This document shows, in pieces, positions 15,150-23,251 of a stretch of DNA of 64,000 nt. Position numbers and translations under genes: made by a program. The notes under the pieces were generated by a model. It saw only the letters and a program-made list of their open reading frames with translations, did not search any database and was not told the DNA's origin. The stretch comes from Streptomyces cylindrosporus. GTDB taxonomy: Bacteria > Actinomycetota > Actinomycetes > Streptomycetales > Streptomycetaceae. How positions within the stretch are numbered: position 1 is the first letter of the stretch; the number at the start of each line of letters is the position of its first letter. The DNA lies in contig NZ_JALDAY010000025.1 in assembly GCF_022698165.1 (NCBI RefSeq), positions 1-64,000 on the forward strand. The letters run 5' to 3'.

Positions 15150-17192
15150 ATGCACATCCGTACCTCCCTCCCCTACGACACGACCCACGAGGACCTCTGG
15201 ATCCCCCTGCCGGACCAGACCCTGCTGTACGCGCGCGTGTGGCGCCCGCTGACCGACGAGCCCGTACCGGCGCTCCTGGAGTACCTCCCGTACCGCCTGA
15301 GCGACTGGACCGCCCCCCGCGACCACCAGCGCCACCCCTGGTACGCCGGCCACGGCTACGCCTCCGTGCGCGTCGACATCCGCGGGCACGGCAACAGCGA
15401 GGGCATGCCCGGCGACGAGTACTCGGCGACCGAGCTCGCCGACGGGGTCGCCGTGGTCAACTGGCTCGCGGAGCAGCCCTGGTGCAACGGCAGGGTGGGC
15501 ATGTTCGGCATCTCCTGGGGCGGCTTCAACTCCCTCCAGATCGCGGCCCTCGCGCCCGAGCCGCTCAAGGCGATCGTCACGGTCTGCTCCACGGACGACC
15601 GCTATGACAACGACGTGCACTACATGGGAGGTTCCGTCCTCGCCGTCGACATGCACGCGTGGGCGGCGACCATGCTCGCCTTCGTCTGCCGCCCGCCGGA
15701 TCCGCTGTACGTCGGCCCGGTCTGGCGGGACATGTGGCTCAAGCGCCTGGAGACCGTCGACCCGTTCGTCCACACCTGGCTGGAGCACCAGACCCGGGAC
15801 GAGTACTGGCGGCACGGCAGCGTCTGCGAGGATTACGACGCCGTCCAGGCGGCCGTCCTCGCGGTGGGCGGCTGGCACGACCCGTACCGCGACACGGTGC
15901 TGCGGCTGGTGGAACACCTTCCGGCCGACCGGGTACGGGGCCTGATCGGCCCCTGGTCGCACCAGTACCCGGACCGGGGGCTGCCGCCGGGGCCGGCGAT
16001 CGGGTTCCTGCAGGAGACGCTGCGGTGGTGGGACCACTGGCTGAAGGGAGTCGATTCGGGGGCGATGCGGGAGCCGCTGCTACGGGCCTACGTCAGCGAC
16101 TCGCATGCGCCGGCGACGGTGTACGGGGAGTTGCCGGGGAGGTGGGTGGGGGAGCTTCGGTGGCCGTCGCCGCAGGTCACGGGCGTTTCATTGGAATTCC
16201 GGGACAGTGCTATGTCACATACCACTGGCAGTACTATGTCACATAGCACTGAGCCCGTCGCCGTCCGCTCCCCCCAGCACACCGGCCTCGACGCCGGCCG
16301 CTTCTTCCCCTTCGGCAACGACGCCGACCTCCCGCCCGACCAGCGCGACGAGGACGCCCGCTCGGCCTGCTTCGACTTCGAGGTCGCCGAGGAGACCTGG
16401 GTGCTGGGACGGCCCAGGGTCCGGCTGCGGCTGACCTCCCGGGCGCCACGCGGACAAGTCGTCGCCCGTCTGTGCGACGTCGCGCCGGACGGCTCGTCGA
16501 CCCTCGTCACGCGCGGCGCGCTGAACCTCTCCGCACGGCACGGGCGGGACAGGGCCGTCCCCTGGACGCCCGGCGACACCGAGGACGTCGAGTTCGAACT
16601 GAACGGCATCGGGCACGCCTTCCCGGCCGGGCACCGGCTCCGTGTCGCCGTCTCCTCCGCGTACTGGCCGTGGATCTGGCCGCAGCCGGAGTCGGCGGCC
16701 GGGTTCACGCTGGACCCGGCGGGCAGTTCGCTGGAACTGCCCGTACGCGCGCGTGCGTCGGAGGAACCGGCGATCACCTTCGAGGAGCCGGAGCAGTACG
16801 AGCCGCTCGGCGTCAACTACCCCGTCACGCTGGACGAACCGCGGCCCGAGCGGCTGGTGGTGCGGGACGTCGCCAAGGGCGAGTGGCGGCTGGAGGTCGA
16901 TCCGCGGTACGGCGCCACGCGCGTGTACCCCGACGGTCTGGAGTTCACCGAGGACGCGCTGGAGACGTACACGGTCCAGGAGGGCGATCCGCTGTCGGCC
17001 CGCACCCGTTCCGACTGGTCGATCCGGTTGCACCGGCCGGATCTGCCCTGGGAGACGACGATCCGCACGCGCTCCGAGATCACCTGCGACGCGGAGTCCT
17101 TTTTGACCTCAAATGAGGTTGTTTGCTCGGAGGGTGGCGAGGTCGTCTTCCATCGGACCTGGGAGAAGCGGATTCCACGGACGGCCGGTTGA
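15150..17192 (+). CDS. CocE/NonD family alpha/beta-hydrolase
   Basis: A 680-residue acyl hydrolase of the X-Pro dipeptidyl-peptidase/cocaine esterase family. The nucleophile elbow GISWGG puts Ser122 as catalytic; GGWHDPY gives Asp244 and GPWSHQ gives His271. The C-terminal half is the jelly-roll domain (LDAGRFFPFGNDADLPPDQRDEDARS, VRLRLTSRAPRGQVVARL). It follows the peptide symporter by 20 bases and may cleave peptides or esters imported by it. Residues ~353-367, SAMSHTTGSTMSHST, come from an AT-rich palindromic insert unlike the rest of the gene. The activity class is clear but the substrate is not. Confidence 0.88.
   Translation: MHIRTSLPYDTTHEDLWIPLPDQTLLYARVWRPLTDEPVPALLEYLPYRLSDWTAPRDHQRHPWYAGHGYASVRVDIRGHGNSEGMPGDEYSATELADGVAVVNWLAEQPWCNGRVGMFGISWGGFNSLQIAALAPEPLKAIVTVCSTDDRYDNDVHYMGGSVLAVDMHAWAATMLAFVCRPPDPLYVGPVWRDMWLKRLETVDPFVHTWLEHQTRDEYWRHGSVCEDYDAVQAAVLAVGGWHDPYRDTVLRLVEHLPADRVRGLIGPWSHQYPDRGLPPGPAIGFLQETLRWWDHWLKGVDSGAMREPLLRAYVSDSHAPATVYGELPGRWVGELRWPSPQVTGVSLEFRDSAMSHTTGSTMSHSTEPVAVRSPQHTGLDAGRFFPFGNDADLPPDQRDEDARSACFDFEVAEETWVLGRPRVRLRLTSRAPRGQVVARLCDVAPDGSSTLVTRGALNLSARHGRDRAVPWTPGDTEDVEFELNGIGHAFPAGHRLRVAVSSAYWPWIWPQPESAAGFTLDPAGSSLELPVRARASEEPAITFEEPEQYEPLGVNYPVTLDEPRPERLVVRDVAKGEWRLEVDPRYGATRVYPDGLEFTEDALETYTVQEGDPLSARTRSDWSIRLHRPDLPWETTIRTRSEITCDAESFLTSNEVVCSEGGEVVFHRTWEKRIPRTAG
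16206..16250. repeat. AT-rich palindromic repeat inserted in the hydrolase gene
   Basis: Outer arms AGTGCTATGT (16206-16215) and ACATAGCACT (16241-16250) are exact inverted repeats. TATGTCACATA occurs twice, at 16211-16221 and 16235-16245, 24 bp apart; each is itself a palindrome around a central C. Composition is far below the GC of its surroundings and the reading frame stays open, encoding two MSHxT units. Confidence 0.85.
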
Positions 17193-17449
17193 CGGCGAGT
17201 TGAGGGCATTGCCCGATTTGCCACTCTTGTGGACGCCAGTGAGTTGGCTCACGCCGGACCATGATCCGCATTCCGCCGCATTTCACCTGATCCGCCTTTT
17301 CCGGTACGCCAGTTGAGGCTTGGCGACAGCAAAGGATCAAGTGCCCCATACGGCTCAGAGCAAGGTCAATAGGGGTGTTCTGTGAATCCGGCACTTGTTC
17401 CGGACATGTGCTCTCGCATACGTTCCCGGCCTGTCGGGCGGACGCCGAA
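17193..17449 (+). promoter_or_regulatory. Upstream part of the 453-bp gap before the transglycosylase gene
   Basis: I see no coding signal. The segment is less GC-rich than its surroundings and must hold the promoter of the riboswitch-controlled transcript. I do not see a confident -35/-10 pair. Confidence 0.4.
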
Positions 17450-17634
17450 TCCTGCCACCGCCCGAGCCATCCACCGAGAACGTACGGGCAGGAGCGGGGG
17501 ACCCAGGTAAGTCGCCGGGTCGGGGCGTCTTCGGACATTCCGGACCGGCTTGGGGTGAAGTCGTGTCGCCTCGCGGCGGCGCGGCCGGGCATCTCCCGCC
17601 CGAACCCGACAGCTCACCTCGCAGGCGACGGAGA
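17450..17634 (+). promoter_or_regulatory. ydaO-yuaA type c-di-AMP riboswitch
   Basis: The leader carries the conserved blocks of actinobacterial ydaO elements in order: GGGGGACCCAGG (about 17496-17507), CTTGGGGTGAA (17549-17559) and CCGCCCGAACCCGACAGCTC (about 17597-17616), followed by CACCTCGCAGGCG, GGAGAGG and the start codon. Known ydaO riboswitches bind c-di-AMP and in actinobacteria commonly control cell-wall hydrolase genes such as rpfA; the ligand-bound state turns expression off. The boundaries are approximate. Confidence 0.9.
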
Positions 17635-17645
17635 GGAACCCCGTC

Positions 17646-18128
17646 ATGTCCGCTGCCGCTCAGCACCGCCGCCCGCGCCGCTCCCGCATCGCCCGCAAGC
17701 TCGCCGTCGTGAGCCTCGGCGCCACCGTCCTCGCCCTCCCGGTCATCGGCGCGACCAGCGCCTCCGCGGCCACCACGACGACCGTGACCGCCACCTCGCT
17801 GGGCTACTCGAACACCCTCGACGGCTGGATCCGCGCCTCCCTCCAGGTCATGGCGCAGCACGGCATCCCCGGCTCGTACGACGGCATCTACCGCAACGTG
17901 ATCCGCGAGTCCTCGGGCAACCCGTACGCCATCAACAACTGGGACTCCAACGCGCTCGCGGGCACCCCGTCGAAGGGCCTGCTGCAGGTCATCGACCCGA
18001 CCTTCGCCGCGTACCACGTCTCCGGCACCTCGTACGACCCGTACGACCCGGTCGCCAACATCACCGCCGCCTGCAACTACGCGGCCCAGCGGTACGGCTC
18101 GATCGACAACGTCTGGGGCGCCTACTAG
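17646..18128 (+). CDS. Secreted lytic transglycosylase (SLT-like domain)
   Basis: A 160-residue exported muramidase-type enzyme. SRIARKLAVVSLGATVLALPVIGATSASA is a Sec signal with cleavage near residue 41. The single catalytic domain follows: NVIRESSGNPYAINNWDSNA gives Glu88 as the likely general acid, GTPSKGLLQVIDPTF is the substrate-groove signature, and NITAACNYAAQRYGSIDNVWGAY closes the fold. No LysM or other wall-binding domain is present, which is short for the family. The c-di-AMP riboswitch directly upstream ties its expression to wall or osmotic status. RBS GGAGAGG precedes the ATG. Confidence 0.92.
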   Translation: MSAAAQHRRPRRSRIARKLAVVSLGATVLALPVIGATSASAATTTTVTATSLGYSNTLDGWIRASLQVMAQHGIPGSYDGIYRNVIRESSGNPYAINNWDSNALAGTPSKGLLQVIDPTFAAYHVSGTSYDPYDPVANITAACNYAAQRYGSIDNVWGAY

Positions 18129-18147
18129 GCCGCCGGCGGGCCTGTCG

Positions 18148-18963
18148 CTACCGGGCCTGCGGGAAGAGTGCTTCGAGGACGACGGCGATGCCGTCGTCCT
18201 CGTTCGACAGGGTGATCTCGTCGGCCACCGACTTGAGTTCGGGATGGGCGTTGGCCATGGCGACGCCGTGCGCGGCCCAGTCGAACATCGGGATGTCGTT
18301 GGGCATGTCCCCGAAGGCGATCGTCTCGTGCGGGCCCAGGCCCAGGTGTTCGGCGGCGAGCGCGAGGCCGGTCGCCTTGGTGATGCCGCATGGCTGGAGT
18401 TCGACGGTCCCGGGGCCCGACATGGTGACGGTGGCGAGGGAACCGACCACCGCGCGCGCCGTCGCCGCCAACTCGTCGTCGGACAGGTCGGGATGGCGCA
18501 GCAGCACCTTGCTGATGGGCTCGCACCACAGGTCGTCGCGGCGGCTGACGCGGACCGCGGGCAGGGTCGGGTGCGGCATCAGGTAGCCGGGTTCGATGAG
18601 CGTGAGCCCGTCGACGCCGTCCTGGTCGACGGCCGCGTACACCTGGCCCACCTCGGCCTCGATCTTGCCGAGCGCGGTCTCGGCCAGCTCCCGGTCCAGG
18701 GTGACCGACCACAGCAGACGGTCCGCGCCGGCGTCGTACACCTGCGCGCCCTGCCCGCACACCGCGAGCCCCCTGCTGCCGAGGTCGTCCAGGAGCGGCC
18801 GCACTCTGGGGGCCGGCCGGCCCGTCACGACCAGGTGCCGGGCACCCGCCTCCGCGACGCGCGCGAGGGCGGCGAGGGACCGGTCGGAGAGCGTGTCGTC
18901 GCCTCTGAGCAGCGTGCCGTCCAGGTCTGTGGCGACGAGTGCATATGCGGTGGGTGCGGCCAT
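18148..18963 (-). CDS. Cof-type HAD-IIB hydrolase
   Basis: A 271-residue phosphatase. VATDLDGTLL holds the nucleophile Asp13 and acid Asp15, LVVTGRPAPRV holds motif II, the lysine in CGITKATGL is motif III, and AFGDMPNDIPMF supplies the metal-binding acids of motif IV. A cap domain of type IIB lies between residues ~80 and 190. Such enzymes dephosphorylate sugar phosphates or pyridoxal phosphate; the exact substrate is open. It converges on the transglycosylase gene with 19 bases between the stops and is apparently transcribed alone. Confidence 0.9.
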   Translation of the reverse strand: MAAPTAYALVATDLDGTLLRGDDTLSDRSLAALARVAEAGARHLVVTGRPAPRVRPLLDDLGSRGLAVCGQGAQVYDAGADRLLWSVTLDRELAETALGKIEAEVGQVYAAVDQDGVDGLTLIEPGYLMPHPTLPAVRVSRRDDLWCEPISKVLLRHPDLSDDELAATARAVVGSLATVTMSGPGTVELQPCGITKATGLALAAEHLGLGPHETIAFGDMPNDIPMFDWAAHGVAMANAHPELKSVADEITLSNEDDGIAVVLEALFPQAR

Positions 18964-19107
18964 GATCAGAGAATACGGACAGGACGCCCCACCGACTCAT
19001 CGCGAACCGGCCGACCGCCTTGTTCACCTGCGTATCTCAGTCAACTCCCGTATCCGCGTCTGCTCTTCGGGGCGGTGGGCGGCCGGTGGGCCACCCGCCG
19101 CTCGTCG

Positions 19108-20310
19108 TCAGGCGTGGGCCGCCGCCAGGTGCTTGGCCAGCCGCGGTGAGGCGAACTCCGTGCCGCACACGAACCGCATCACCGGCCCGTACGAGGACGC
19201 GGACGGCAGGCCGGTGAAGTACAGGCCCGGGACCGAGGAGACGTAACCGGCGCCGAGCTTGGGCGTGCCGCGGCTCACGGCGAGGCGGGTGCGCAGTTCG
19301 TGGCCGAGGAAGTCCATCGCGGCTATGTCGACGCGGTAGCCGGTGGCGGCGATGACGTGGTCCGCGGAGAGGTTCTCCGTGCGGCCGGCGTGGGTGCGGA
19401 CCGTGAGCGTCGGGCTGCCGCCGTCCGCGTCCGTGCGGACGATCCGCTCGACCTCGCTGACCTGCACCTTGCCCTCGAAGCGGTCGCGCAGCCACCAGGC
19501 GCCGAGCGGGCCGAGGACGCGGCGGACGAGGTAGTGGCGGGCCTCGGCGGGCAGACGGCGGTACTGGTGCGGGTAGTAGCTCAGCGCCCACAGGGACCAG
19601 GCGCGGCCGAAGGGCGACTCGGGGCGCAGCCTCGGCTGCTTCCAGGGCGGTGCGCCGAAGGCGACCCTGCCTCGGCCGCGGGAGACCACTCGCACCTGGG
19701 CGCCCGCCTCCGCCGCCAGCACGGCCGTCTCCAGCGCGGACTGGCCGGCGCCGACCACGATCAGGTCCTTGCCGGAGTAGCGCGTGAGGTCGTGGTGCTG
19801 GGAGCTGTGGGAGACCGGGCCCGTGGGGGTGGGTCCGTCCGCCGCGGCCGTGGCGAGTTCGGCGGGCAGGTGGGCCAGGCCGGACAGGCCGGTGGCGACG
19901 ACGACCGCGCGGGCGGTGAACAACTCCCCCGAGTCCAGCTTCAGTTCGAAGCCGCCCGCCTTGTTCCGGTCGACCGACACGACCCGCACCCGCTCCAGTT
20001 CGGGCACCAGCTTCTGCTGGAACCACTCGCCGTAGGCGATGAAGGTCTCGATCGGGATGATGTCCTCGTCGGTCACCAGCCGCTTGATGCCGGCGGCGTC
20101 GCAGTAGTCGACGAGGTTGTGGCCCTGCTGCGGCGCGTCCAGGTTGGAGGCGACCGGGGTCGACTTCAGGAGCATGCCGGCGGGCATGTGGTCGCGCCAG
20201 CTGACCATGGGCTCGCCGAAGACGCGGACGGGTATGCCGCGGGCTCGGAGATGCGCGGCGGTCGACAGGCCGAAGGGCCCGGCGCCGATGACTGCAACCG
20301 GTTGGATCAC
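19108..20310 (-). CDS. FAD/NAD(P)-binding oxidoreductase (monooxygenase-like)
   Basis: A 400-residue two-dinucleotide-domain protein. VAVIGAGPFGLSTAAHLRARG is the FAD loop at the N-terminus; DLIVVGAGQSALETAVLAAEAG around 180 is the NADP loop; VIAATGYRVD around 320 is the ATG motif typical of FMO/Baeyer-Villiger-type and lysine hydroxylase-like enzymes. The inner SWRDHMPAGMLLKS resembles the flavin-near strand of this group. It follows the ATP-grasp gene by 65 bases on the same strand. The pair may build a small metabolite, oxidising and ligating an amino-acid-like substrate. No carrier-protein or NRPS gene lies nearby. Confidence 0.85.
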   Translation of the reverse strand: MIQPVAVIGAGPFGLSTAAHLRARGIPVRVFGEPMVSWRDHMPAGMLLKSTPVASNLDAPQQGHNLVDYCDAAGIKRLVTDEDIIPIETFIAYGEWFQQKLVPELERVRVVSVDRNKAGGFELKLDSGELFTARAVVVATGLSGLAHLPAELATAAADGPTPTGPVSHSSQHHDLTRYSGKDLIVVGAGQSALETAVLAAEAGAQVRVVSRGRGRVAFGAPPWKQPRLRPESPFGRAWSLWALSYYPHQYRRLPAEARHYLVRRVLGPLGAWWLRDRFEGKVQVSEVERIVRTDADGGSPTLTVRTHAGRTENLSADHVIAATGYRVDIAAMDFLGHELRTRLAVSRGTPKLGAGYVSSVPGLYFTGLPSASSYGPVMRFVCGTEFASPRLAKHLAAAHA

Positions 20311-20375
20311 GAAGTCCCTCCCCAGGACGTCACTTCGTCACTTCGTGTCCGGTGCGCGAGGCTGTACTTGCTGGC

Positions 20376-21653
20376 TCAGCCCCCCGAACCGGTGGTGCTG
20401 CCGCGGCGGTTGGTGCGCCACAGCTGATACAGGTGCTTCGCGCCCGGCCGCACGAAGCGCGCGAGCATCGTGAGGAACGGCAGCGGGTCGTCACCCGCGA
20501 GCCAGGCCAGCTCCGTCCCGCTCGCGCGCGCCGGTGCGTGCGGCGTCGTATAGCCGCTGCGGCGGTAGGCGAGCAGGGCGGGCAGGTCGATGTTCTCCAC
20601 GATGTACCGGTGGCCGGCCCGCTGTTCCCCCTCCGGGACGGAGCGACCGGTCAGGTCCAGATGCATCGCGCGTACGACGTCCACCGCCGACTCGTTCTCG
20701 AAGAGGCGGAACTGGGCGCCCATGCGCGGGTTGAAGTCGAGGAGCTTGTACTGTCCGTCGCGCCGGTCGAAGCGCAGGTCGAGGTCGATGATTCCGGTGA
20801 AGCCGATCTGCTTGATGAAACGCGCGGCGAGGTCGGCGAGTTCCGGATTGTCGACGACGTACGCGTTCGCGGTCATTCCGGCGTGCGGCGGCCAGGAGCG
20901 CACCTTCACGCCGGTGAACATCGCGAGCGGGGTCGAGTCCTGGTCGAAGTAGGCGTGCACGATCCAGTCCTCGGCGTCCTCCCTCGGCAGGTACTCCTGG
21001 AGGATCACGCCGGGGTGCTCGCCCCAGTCGCGGGCCAGGTCGAGCAGGCCCTCACGGGTGGCGATCCTGGTCGTGCCGTTCACCGCGGGCTGTTTGCGGC
21101 GCAGGAACGCCTCGCGGTTCTTCGCGACGACCGGGAAGCGGGCCTTCTCGGCGAAGACCGCGATGTCGTCGTACGACTGCGGGAAGGCGGCCGTCGGGCT
21201 CGGGATGCCGTGTTCCACGCACAGTTCGTGCAGGCCCTGCTTGCTGGCCAGGCGGCGGGGCAGGGCGGGGTCGACGCGCGGGAACAGGAAGCGGCCGGCG
21301 AGCACGTCCTGGTGCTCGGCGATCAGGACGGCGGCCTCCTCGTCGGTGGGGACGAGGACGGCGGGGCGGCCGATGCGGCGCCCGACGCGCAGCAGGCCCT
21401 CCACCAGGTGGTCGGGGTCCTCCGTGCCGGTGGTCGGCCAGACGAAGGCCTTCTTCAGATAGCGGGAGGAGGCGGCCGGTGTGTAGGGGTCCTCGGTTAT
21501 CGCGTACATGGGCACGCCGAGACGGCCCAGGCTGCGTATCGCCCCGACCCCTCCGTGGTGCAGCGGGTAGTCGCCGAACTTGACGATCAGGCCGGGCACC
21601 TCACGGTCGGCCCGGAAAGGCACACTGCTGCTCCTGGCCACGGGTCCCCCCAC
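20376..21653 (-). CDS. ATP-grasp ligase-like protein
   Basis: A 425-residue protein. The N-terminal part GLIVKFGDYPLHHGGVGAIRSLGRLGVPMY resembles a pre-ATP-grasp domain; KNREAF and VILQEYLPREDAEDWIVHAYFD lie in the ATP-binding region; IDLDLRFDRRDGQYKLLDFNPRMGAQFRLFE carries the metal-binding Asp/Glu/Asn of ATP-grasp enzymes (carboxylate-amine or carboxylate-thiol ligases). GTG at 21653 has GGGGGGA five bases upstream; GTG at 21641 is an alternative. The substrate is unknown. It is probably co-transcribed with the flavoprotein behind it, and its C-terminal tail is basic (RTNRRGSTT). Confidence 0.8.
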   Translation of the reverse strand: MGGPVARSSSVPFRADREVPGLIVKFGDYPLHHGGVGAIRSLGRLGVPMYAITEDPYTPAASSRYLKKAFVWPTTGTEDPDHLVEGLLRVGRRIGRPAVLVPTDEEAAVLIAEHQDVLAGRFLFPRVDPALPRRLASKQGLHELCVEHGIPSPTAAFPQSYDDIAVFAEKARFPVVAKNREAFLRRKQPAVNGTTRIATREGLLDLARDWGEHPGVILQEYLPREDAEDWIVHAYFDQDSTPLAMFTGVKVRSWPPHAGMTANAYVVDNPELADLAARFIKQIGFTGIIDLDLRFDRRDGQYKLLDFNPRMGAQFRLFENESAVDVVRAMHLDLTGRSVPEGEQRAGHRYIVENIDLPALLAYRRSGYTTPHAPARASGTELAWLAGDDPLPFLTMLARFVRPGAKHLYQLWRTNRRGSTTGSGG

Positions 21654-21836
21654 GCGTCCCCCCTACGGACCGGACCCACCCCGTCCGTGTCCCCCAAAGG
21701 ACGCTAAGCCGGAATTGCCCAGTCCGACAAGCCCAATTCGGACATTGCAAACTCTTTAGACACTGCCCAGGACCGCCGACTCGGCCGTAACGTGTGGCAC
21801 GACCAGCAGGAACACACGAGAGTGAGGCAGCACCCC

Positions 21837-23048
21837 ATGCCCCCCTTCGACGTTTCCGAGGGCGATCCCTTCGGTCCGCACAACCTTCCCTACGGCGTGT
21901 TCTCGCGCGTGGGTTCGGCGGAGCGGACGGTCGGCGTCCGGCTCGGCGACCACGTCCTCGACGCGGGCGCGGCGGCCCTGGCGCTCGACTCGCCGTACGC
22001 CTCCCTGCTCGCGCGGCCTTCGCTGAACCCGCTGCTCGCGGCGGGCCGCACCGCCTGGTCGGACGTGCGGCGCGCGCTGACGGCGTGGATGACGGTACGT
22101 CAGGAGGAGATCGCCGGGTTCTTCCATCCCCTGTCCGCCGTGACCCTGCACCTCCCCTTCGAGGTCGCCGACTACGTCGACTTCTACGCCTCCGAGAACC
22201 ACGCCAGGAACGTCGGCCAGATCTTCCGGCCCGACGCCGCGGACTCGCTGACGCCCAACTGGAAGCATCTGCCGATCGGTTACCACGGCCGGTCGGGGAC
22301 GGTCGTGGTGTCGGGGACCGATGTCGTACGTCCGTCCGGGCAGCGCAAGGCCCCGACCGACCCGGCGCCGGTCTTCGGGCCCTCGGTCCGCCTGGACATC
22401 GAGGCCGAGGTCGGCTTCGTGGTGGGTGTGCCGTCCGCAATGGGAACGCCCGTGGGGCTCGGGGAGTTCCGCGAGCACGTCTTCGGGCTGTGCCTCCTCA
22501 ACGACTGGTCCGCGCGCGACGTACAGGCCTGGGAGTACGTCCCCCTCGGGCCGTTCCTCGGGAAGTCCTTCGCCACGTCGGTGTCGGCGTGGATCACGCC
22601 GCTGGACGCGCTGGAGCACGCGCGCGTGGCGCCGCCGCGGCGCACGCACGCGTTGCTGCCGTATCTGGACGACGCCGGCCCCGACGCCGAGCCGGGCGGC
22701 TACGACCTGCGCATCTCGGTCGCGATCAACGGTCACGTCGTCTCCGAGCCGCCGTTCTCCACCATGTACTGGACGGCCGCCCAGCAGTTGGCCCACATGA
22801 CGGTGAACGGGGCCTCCCTGCGGACCGGCGACCTGTACGGCTCGGGCACGGTGAGCGGGCCCGAGGCGGGGCAGCGCGGGTCGCTGCTGGAGCTGACCTG
22901 GAACGGGCGCGATCCGCTGGAACTTCCGGACGGCAAGCGGACGTTCTTGGAGGACGGGGACGTGGTGACGCTGTCGGCGTGGGCGCCCGGGCCGGGTGGG
23001 GTCCGGGTCGGGCTGGGGGAGGTGGTGGGGCGGATCGTGGCCGGGTGA
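21837..23048 (+). CDS. fahA: Fumarylacetoacetase
   Basis: A 403-residue enzyme that splits fumarylacetoacetate to fumarate and acetoacetate, the last step of tyrosine/homogentisate breakdown. FEVADYVDFYASENHARNVGQIF holds the active-site His/Glu cluster, LPIGYHGRSGTVVVSG and DIEAEVGFVVG supply metal ligands, and LLNDWSARDVQAWEYVPLGPFLGKSF and GSGTVSGPEAGQRGSLLELTW are family signatures. The start ATGCCCC has GTGAGG upstream. It is divergent from the ATP-grasp gene across 183 bp; no other homogentisate gene (hmgA, maiA) is in the window, so this gene is dispersed. Confidence 0.93.
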   Translation: MPPFDVSEGDPFGPHNLPYGVFSRVGSAERTVGVRLGDHVLDAGAAALALDSPYASLLARPSLNPLLAAGRTAWSDVRRALTAWMTVRQEEIAGFFHPLSAVTLHLPFEVADYVDFYASENHARNVGQIFRPDAADSLTPNWKHLPIGYHGRSGTVVVSGTDVVRPSGQRKAPTDPAPVFGPSVRLDIEAEVGFVVGVPSAMGTPVGLGEFREHVFGLCLLNDWSARDVQAWEYVPLGPFLGKSFATSVSAWITPLDALEHARVAPPRRTHALLPYLDDAGPDAEPGGYDLRISVAINGHVVSEPPFSTMYWTAAQQLAHMTVNGASLRTGDLYGSGTVSGPEAGQRGSLLELTWNGRDPLELPDGKRTFLEDGDVVTLSAWAPGPGGVRVGLGEVVGRIVAG

Positions 23049-23251
23049 GGCCCTGATTCCGTGCGGGATGTCGCGGGTGTGACGGTCGCTGTACGGGACG
23101 TAGTGGGGCCGCTTCGGTTCCTGACTCCTGACCGCTTCGCCGTCATACTGGCGGCGGGCGACTCGTGCGCCGGGGCTGATCCGCCGGACGGGCCCCGGGG
23201 CGGCCGCCCCGCCCTCGCCCTCTCCTCCGATCAGGATCCGGAGCCCGTGGC

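Noticed and set aside
16206..16250. Palindromic insert considered as an insertion sequence
   Set aside because: Only 45 bp, no transposase, no clear target-site duplication; kept as a short repeat element instead.
21709..21742. Imperfect palindrome around GAATTG/CAATTC upstream of fahA
   Set aside because: Only about 8 of 12 positions pair; too weak to report as an operator.
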